Part shown: positions 59,326 to 64,000 of the stretch, piece by piece
Layout: the number at the start of each line of letters is the position of its first letter
Position numbering within the stretch: the first letter of the stretch is position 1
NCBI GenBank assembly: GCA_024234575.1
Contig: JACKOB010000002.1
Location: 992,001-1,056,000, forward strand
Length of the DNA stretch: 64,000 nt
Reading direction: 5' to 3'
From: Hahellaceae bacterium
GTDB taxonomy: Bacteria > Pseudomonadota > Gammaproteobacteria > Pseudomonadales > Oleiphilaceae
Position numbers and translations under genes: made by a program
The notes under the pieces: model-generated
Told to the model about the DNA's origin: nothing
Database searches by the model: none
The model's input: only the letters and a program-made list of their open reading frames with translations

Positions 59326-60903
59326 GTGTTGTTCGAGTTTCGATTGAACAAAAATGTCAGTATCAAAGACGATATTTTATCTGGTCTAACCGTTGCGTTA
59401 GCGCTTGTACCTGAGGCGGTAGCCTTTGCTTTTGTTGCCGGCGTTGAGCCTTTAGTAGGGCTCTATGCTGCCTTTATGGTTGGTCTGATTACGGCATGTA
59501 TTGGCGGTCGGCCTGGAATGATTTCCGGAGCAACAGGTGCTTTGGCCGTTGTGATGGTTGCTTTGGTTGCAGATCATGGTGTCGAATATCTTTTCGCGAC
59601 GGTTGTTCTCATGGGCTTTCTGCAGATCGCTGCTGGCATATTGCGACTAGGCAAATTTATACGCATGGTGCCGCACCCTGTGATGCTGGGTTTTGTGAAT
59701 GGCTTGGCCATTGTTATTTTTCTTGCCCAACTTTCTCAGTTCGGACAGGCAGGAGAGCCGGGATGGTTGTCAGGTACCTCGCTGGAAGGCTCGGTGATCG
59801 ATGTTGCCTGGCTGGATGCAGATAGTTTGACGCTTATGATGGGCTTGGTGTTCTTAACCATGGCGATCATTCGCTTTTTGCCCAAGCTGACGACTGCTGT
59901 GCCCTCTTCACTGGCGGCGATTGTGGTTGTCAGCCTTTTGGTGATAGGGCTTAATCTGGATACCCGTGTGGTAGGCGATGTGGCTTCTATTGCTGGGGGT
60001 TTGCCGACGTTTCATATTCCCGCGGTGCCTTTTACCTGGGAGACGCTCACGATTATTTTTCCTTATGCCTGTGTGCTAGCAGCCATTGGCCTGATCGAAT
60101 CATTACTGACTTTGCGGCTTGTGGATGAAATTACTGAAACACGAGGAAGTAGTAATCGGGAATGCATCGGTCAGGGTGTTGCCAATACTGTTACCGGTGT
60201 GTTTGGCGGGATGGGCGGATGTGCCATGATTGGCCAGAGCATGATCAATGTGAACTCTGGTGGACGCGGCAGGCTGTCAGGTATTACAGCGGCCCTGTCC
60301 CTGTTGGTGTTTATACTCTTTGCATCGTCATTAATTGAGAAAATTCCGGTAGCGGCGCTTGTGGGTGTCATGTTTATTGTGGTGCTAGGCACGTTTGAGT
60401 GGTCTAGTTTCCGTATTATGCGCAAGATACCCAAACAGGATGCTTTCGTGCTGGTGCTGGTTTCTGCGGTAACCGTCGCAACTGACCTGGCATTTGCCGT
60501 TATTGTTGGTGTTATCGTTGCTGCGCTGGTATTTGCCTGGGAGCATGCCAAGCATGTCATTATTACCAGAGCGCCAGACGTCGATGGTTCGACTGTCTAC
60601 GATGTAAATGGGCCATTATTTTTCGGATCGGTAACCAGTTTTTCAGAGCAGTTTACCCCGAAAGAGGATTTAGACGACGTAATAATTGATTTCGTTCATT
60701 CTCGAGTTTGTGATCACTCGGCGATTGAGGCGATCGACAATCTGGCAGACCGTTATGTCTCAGAGGGAAAGATGCTGCATCTCAGGCATTTAAGTCCAGA
60801 CTGCCGGCGTATGCTAAAAAAGGCAGGTGCACTGGTAGAAGTGAATGTCTTGGAAGATCCCAAGTATTATGTCGCGTCAACCAGCCTGAAAGTCGAAGCC
60901 TGA
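59326..60903 (+). CDS. SulP-family anion transporter with STAS domain
   Basis: This 525-aa inner-membrane protein has the SulP start [21 protein letters not shown], then [14 protein letters not shown], about ten to twelve helices, ending in a STAS domain (about 425-510, [20 protein letters not shown]). These carry sulfate, bicarbonate or other anions in exchange for or with Na+; the substrate cannot be told. The start is the GTG at 59326 after CCGGAGG; a TTG at 59329 is an alternative. Confidence 0.9.
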   Translation: MLFEFRLNKNVSIKDDILSGLTVALALVPEAVAFAFVAGVEPLVGLYAAFMVGLITACIGGRPGMISGATGALAVVMVALVADHGVEYLFATVVLMGFLQIAAGILRLGKFIRMVPHPVMLGFVNGLAIVIFLAQLSQFGQAGEPGWLSGTSLEGSVIDVAWLDADSLTLMMGLVFLTMAIIRFLPKLTTAVPSSLAAIVVVSLLVIGLNLDTRVVGDVASIAGGLPTFHIPAVPFTWETLTIIFPYACVLAAIGLIESLLTLRLVDEITETRGSSNRECIGQGVANTVTGVFGGMGGCAMIGQSMINVNSGGRGRLSGITAALSLLVFILFASSLIEKIPVAALVGVMFIVVLGTFEWSSFRIMRKIPKQDAFVLVLVSAVTVATDLAFAVIVGVIVAALVFAWEHAKHVIITRAPDVDGSTVYDVNGPLFFGSVTSFSEQFTPKEDLDDVIIDFVHSRVCDHSAIEAIDNLADRYVSEGKMLHLRHLSPDCRRMLKKAGALVEVNVLEDPKYYVASTSLKVEA

Positions 60904-60919
60904 GCTGATATGGTGCCAT

Positions 60920-60950
60920 GCGACAGGGCTTCTCCCTGTCGCGCCTTTTT
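60920..60950 (+). terminator. Terminator of the SulP gene
   Basis: Stem GCGACAGGG/CCCTGTCGC with a 5-base loop, then GCCTTTTT, 16 bases after the SulP stop. Confidence 0.85.
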
Positions 60951-60972
60951 GCCTGTTTACCTTTCTGTCTGT

Positions 60973-62409
60973 TTACCCTTCTTGTGCCGCTGCCTTCCGG
61001 CGTAGTTTCTCGACGGTGTTTCGTAACGTCAGCCCAACGCGAGTTTGGTCGCGAATTTCTGCCATTCTTGGCCAGGTCGCCTGTTCACCCAGGTGAATAT
61101 AATGCAATAGACCGTCCAGATCAGGGTTTGCCGCAACTTTCGTATATAAGGGTAAATGAAAGGGCAAATGGATATTAATGTCGCCAAGATAGGTTTGTCT
61201 TGCCATGCCATAGGCTTTATCAATAAGTGGCCGCCAGGAAGAGTTTTGCATAAGATCACGTGCAACCTCCAGAACCTCTGTACTTTGTGCGTGGATGACC
61301 GATGAGATAAAGCGCTTTGTGAACGGCAGCAGTCCCCGCTTGTTTCGATGCGTAATAAATGGAAGTACATGCGGGTTGGCCTGGCTGACAATTGTATGAT
61401 TGACGTTGTGCAAGCGGCTGATGCGAAGAAGTGGCACATCACTGTGGACAGAGCCATCGATCCACTTTTCTGTCTCCATATACGGGATATCATCTCCCTT
61501 CTCATTTCGCGCCCTTAAGCTGACAGGTGGAAATACGCCAGGTATGGCACAAGAGGCTAATGCGGCATGTGGAATAATGACATCAGGTGCGGTTAAGTGG
61601 GACAAAACCCGTGGTTTTTGGTTCGCTCGTGTCGGCGAAACAGTAATATTAAGTACTCTGCCGGAGCGAGCATAGGCCTCGGCAAACGTAACGTCGCCAA
61701 CATTGTGCAGAATATGTTCGTAGAGGCCACCTGCATCCATAATAAACCCCGTTTTAATGGCTGTTTTTAAGGGCGCTTTTCGCAGAGCCTGGCGATGGAT
61801 TCTTTCTGGATGTTTAAAAAACTCGTCTAACTCTTCGTCTGAACGTGCACATATTCCCGCAGCAACGATCGAGCCCATACTCGAACCGGAGAGAATATTG
61901 GGTAGCAACCGCTGTTGCCAAAGCGCCTTAACGACACCGAGATGATATATACCAAATGCCGCGCCACCGCTCAGAACCAATGCCGAACGACCATAGTTAT
62001 GATAAGCCTGCTCGAACTTTTTTAGTTTTTCTCTTATCGGCACACCAGGCACATCCGCGTCGCTTAAATAGTCTATCGCTGTGCAGACGGTTTCGAGATA
62101 TCGGCTGATCACTTCTTTGGTGCCGCAAAGTGCAATCTGATAAAGCTGTGGATTACTGATTTCGCTTAAGTGTCGATAGAGACTTTCGGTTATTAACGAC
62201 ATCAAGGCAGAGGTATCCTCTGCTTCCAAAGCTGACTGCAATTGCACGATATGATTTTGCAGTAAAGATGAATGGAATAAATCGGATTCATTGTCAGCGC
62301 GCCACTCGCAGGAGCCGTTGTGTAAGTCAATCTCAGAGGCAATGGCTAACCATTGTTCGTAACTTCGTGCCAGGGAAATATCCCGTTGTAACTTCTTGAG
62401 CGCGGCCAT
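60973..62409 (-). CDS. Patatin-like phospholipase with DUF3336-type N-terminus
   Basis: This 478-aa protein has a helical N-terminal region (about 1-130, QRDISLARSYEQWLAIASEI) as seen in bacterial and yeast triacylglycerol lipases with DUF3336, then a patatin domain: oxyanion loop LVLSGGAAFGIYHLGVV, nucleophile Ser in LSGSSMGSIVAAGI and dyad Asp in WIDGSVHSDVP. It is probably a lipid hydrolase at the membrane or lipid body. MAALKKLQRD at 62409 is the likely start; an earlier frame to 62553 gives an N-terminus unlike the family. Confidence 0.87.
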   Translation of the reverse strand: MAALKKLQRDISLARSYEQWLAIASEIDLHNGSCEWRADNESDLFHSSLLQNHIVQLQSALEAEDTSALMSLITESLYRHLSEISNPQLYQIALCGTKEVISRYLETVCTAIDYLSDADVPGVPIREKLKKFEQAYHNYGRSALVLSGGAAFGIYHLGVVKALWQQRLLPNILSGSSMGSIVAAGICARSDEELDEFFKHPERIHRQALRKAPLKTAIKTGFIMDAGGLYEHILHNVGDVTFAEAYARSGRVLNITVSPTRANQKPRVLSHLTAPDVIIPHAALASCAIPGVFPPVSLRARNEKGDDIPYMETEKWIDGSVHSDVPLLRISRLHNVNHTIVSQANPHVLPFITHRNKRGLLPFTKRFISSVIHAQSTEVLEVARDLMQNSSWRPLIDKAYGMARQTYLGDINIHLPFHLPLYTKVAANPDLDGLLHYIHLGEQATWPRMAEIRDQTRVGLTLRNTVEKLRRKAAAQEG

Positions 62410-62583
62410 ACAAACTCCGACATGGTTTAGAGGTTGAGAGGATGCCACGGCCAAAAATAAATGCAACAGGGGAAAATCGTAAAAGGAGGGGCTATGGTAG
62501 GGGGACGTTTCGCAAACTCGAATAAACTGTTGCTGATTTGGAGCATTCAGCAAGTATTAAGACAGGTACCTGAGGAACGAAGC

Positions 62584-63360
62584 TTATATTTCCGGGCTCG
62601 TTAAGGTAACTTGATACTTTTGTTCCAACGCTTTTAGTTTGCCCTCGTTGATTATAGATGTCAGAGCATCTTGAAACTTTTTGATGACCCAGTCTGGTGT
62701 TTGCTTGTTGAATGCATATGAGACATTGTCTTTATGGGCTATGGATGCAGTCACGAAATCCTCAGTATTTAAGCCAATTTCAGCAACCAAAGAAGAAAAA
62801 TTTTCCCAATTATCTACGATGATATTCACGCGCCCGGCTGCCAACATTTTTAATGCAGAATCGGCGGTATTTGTGAAGAAAATATTGCTTTGTGGTACGC
62901 CCAATAAGGTTAGATAGGAAGCACTGGCGTCATCCCTTACGGCGGCTGCTGTAATTGTCTTTTTGTTTACCAAGCCCTCTAAATCTATCTTTGGAACTTT
63001 CCGGGTAATAACATATGCGACGTTATCGAACACGGGACCAACCCACTTGAATTGCCCCTCGCGTTCGGGTGTTCGTGTAGTCAAAAATAGAACGGTATTA
63101 TCTAACGTTTTTAAGTAATTCATGCCACGAGCCCACGGTACTACCTGAAAACTCTTGCGAGTTTGCGCCGAGCCCACATTGTTAAGCATCATTTCGAAGA
63201 GTTCGACAGACAAGCCTGTCAGTTCGTCATTTTCGATGAACTGGTAAGGCGGCCAGATTTCGGTATAGATATGAAATTGGGGTAGCTCATCTGCCTTTGC
63301 AGCCGAGAAACTGAGCTTGATGAACAATATGAATAATGTTACTAAGCGAGTAAAAAGCAT
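62584..63360 (-). CDS. Periplasmic substrate-binding protein, family 3-like
   Basis: This 258-aa protein has a signal peptide (MLFTRLVTLFILFIKLSFSAA) and a binding-protein fold: PQFHIYTEIWPPYQFIENDELTGLSVELFEMML, GKT-like strands IDLEGLVNKKTITAAAVRD, and DWVIKKFQDALTSIINEGKLKAL at the end. Such proteins bind amino acids or act as sensors without a transporter nearby; no permease is adjacent. The ATG at 63360 is chosen because it begins the signal; the frame extends to 63468 without a site. Confidence 0.85.
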   Translation of the reverse strand: MLFTRLVTLFILFIKLSFSAAKADELPQFHIYTEIWPPYQFIENDELTGLSVELFEMMLNNVGSAQTRKSFQVVPWARGMNYLKTLDNTVLFLTTRTPEREGQFKWVGPVFDNVAYVITRKVPKIDLEGLVNKKTITAAAVRDDASASYLTLLGVPQSNIFFTNTADSALKMLAAGRVNIIVDNWENFSSLVAEIGLNTEDFVTASIAHKDNVSYAFNKQTPDWVIKKFQDALTSIINEGKLKALEQKYQVTLTSPEI

Positions 63361-63709
63361 AATCTTTCTCTGCAGCAGCGCAAGTACGAAGAGATACGCA
63401 TCGCTTACTAAAAGAAAACCTAAAGAATAATCAAAGTTTAGTCCGTTAGTTAAATACCCGCCACTCATTAAGTGTGCTGAGCTTTCTAACGCCGAGTTTG
63501 CGGTAAGACTTATACCTGAAACTCCTAAGCAGTCTATTATTTATTGCCTGCGCAGGTGAGTCTGTGTCAGACGGTACCGGTACTCCGAGCCTTCGGTTTT
63601 TGTCATTGGTTTGTGATAGATACTTATTCTTGGCATGATTGTGAACAAAAGTCGTGGAGTAGGGTCAAACGATTTTAAAATTATCACGGGTATGCAGGAG
63701 TGAGCAGCA

Positions 63710-64000
63710 ATGTCTGGGGAAATATCTGATTTTAAAGGCTTTCCGGTGGAGTTTTTTACGTTTTTCGAAAAGCTAAAGCAGAATAATAATCGTGAATGGT
63801 TCACCGAGAACAAGCCCGCATATGAAAAATATGTGGTGGCGCCCATGCAGTCGTTTATTGTGACTTTCGAGCCGAGACTCGTTGGTATTTCTCCGCATTT
63901 TATTGCCAGTCCCAAAAAAGTCGGCGGTTCAATGTTCCGGATTCATAGGGATGTTCGTTTTGCGAAAGACAAGCGGCCATACAAAGAGCATGCCGCTTGT
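63710..64000 (+). CDS. DUF2461 family protein (3' part outside window)
   Basis: The first 97 residues of a DUF2461 protein: FPVEFFTFFEKLKQNNNREWF, NKPAYEKYVVAPMQSFI, and FRIHRDVRFAKDKRPYKEH, the family's best-conserved word. The family is common in bacteria and its function is unknown. The start at 63710 follows CAGGAGTGAGCAGCA. The gene continues past the window. Confidence 0.9.
   Translation, partial: MSGEISDFKGFPVEFFTFFEKLKQNNNREWFTENKPAYEKYVVAPMQSFIVTFEPRLVGISPHFIASPKKVGGSMFRIHRDVRFAKDKRPYKEHAAC

Noticed and set aside
63541..63915. A 124-codon frame on the minus strand at the right end
   Set aside because: It overlaps the clear DUF2461 gene on the plus strand, which has a good ribosome site and family motifs.

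Overview
The window comes from a gammaproteobacterium, most likely a marine member of the Pseudomonadales/Cellvibrionales side of the class. This rests on gene order: gshB divergent from pilG-pilH-pilI-pilJ-pilK-chpA-chpB-chpC, then tonB-like, yqgE, ruvX, pyrR, pyrB and an inactive pyrC-like gene (the Pseudomonas arrangement), together with rsmD/ftsY-ftsE-ftsX-rpoH, mutM, hslO-hslR and greB. Base composition is moderate and most genes look like ordinary chromosomal core genes. No tRNA, rRNA, CRISPR array or prophage is visible.

Layout. 1-15341 (minus strand) is one long Pil-Chp chemosensory operon that controls type IV pilus motility; its kinase ChpA is unusually large (3172 aa) with eight canonical HPt phosphotransfer modules. 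15727-22390 (plus) carries glutathione synthetase, a TonB-family protein, the yqgE-ruvX pair, the pyrimidine genes and a MarC membrane protein. 22506-27849 holds a small HhH membrane protein, HU, and a three-gene TRAP-type transporter set (lipoprotein, periplasmic binding protein, fused permease). An intact IS1182-family element (27888-29465) sits inside the terminator of that transporter operon and duplicated its 20-bp hairpin. 29624-33360 (minus) holds pckA, the heat-shock genes hslO and hslR, and a HAD nucleotidase. 33420-37700 has a 13-bp minisatellite, an HPt-like protein lacking the phospho-histidine, cysQ, a membrane diguanylate cyclase, a small exported protein and mutM. 37791-45780 has hyuA overlapping a second diguanylate cyclase, then rsmD, ftsY, ftsE, ftsX and rpoH, with a good heat-shock-type promoter upstream of rpoH.

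45921-51961 has a hydroxyacid dehydrogenase/hydroxypyruvate isomerase pair, a DjlA-like co-chaperone, an OmpR-type two-component pair, a small coiled-coil protein, a likely structured small RNA and greB. 52188-58216 is the least familiar part: small unknown secreted and membrane proteins and an overlapping pair made of a very large membrane-anchored ATPase and an MscS-type channel, with an unknown divergent gene behind a run of nine G. 58343-64000 carries a short ORF, a DUF2288 protein, a SulP transporter, a patatin phospholipase, an extracellular solute-binding protein and the start of a DUF2461 protein.

The best candidates for something undescribed are the ATPase/MscS pair (53709-57468), the expanded ChpA phosphorelay, the orphan structured RNA near 51237-51381 and the IS1182 insertion into a terminator. 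No computation was run; family names rest on motif recognition.
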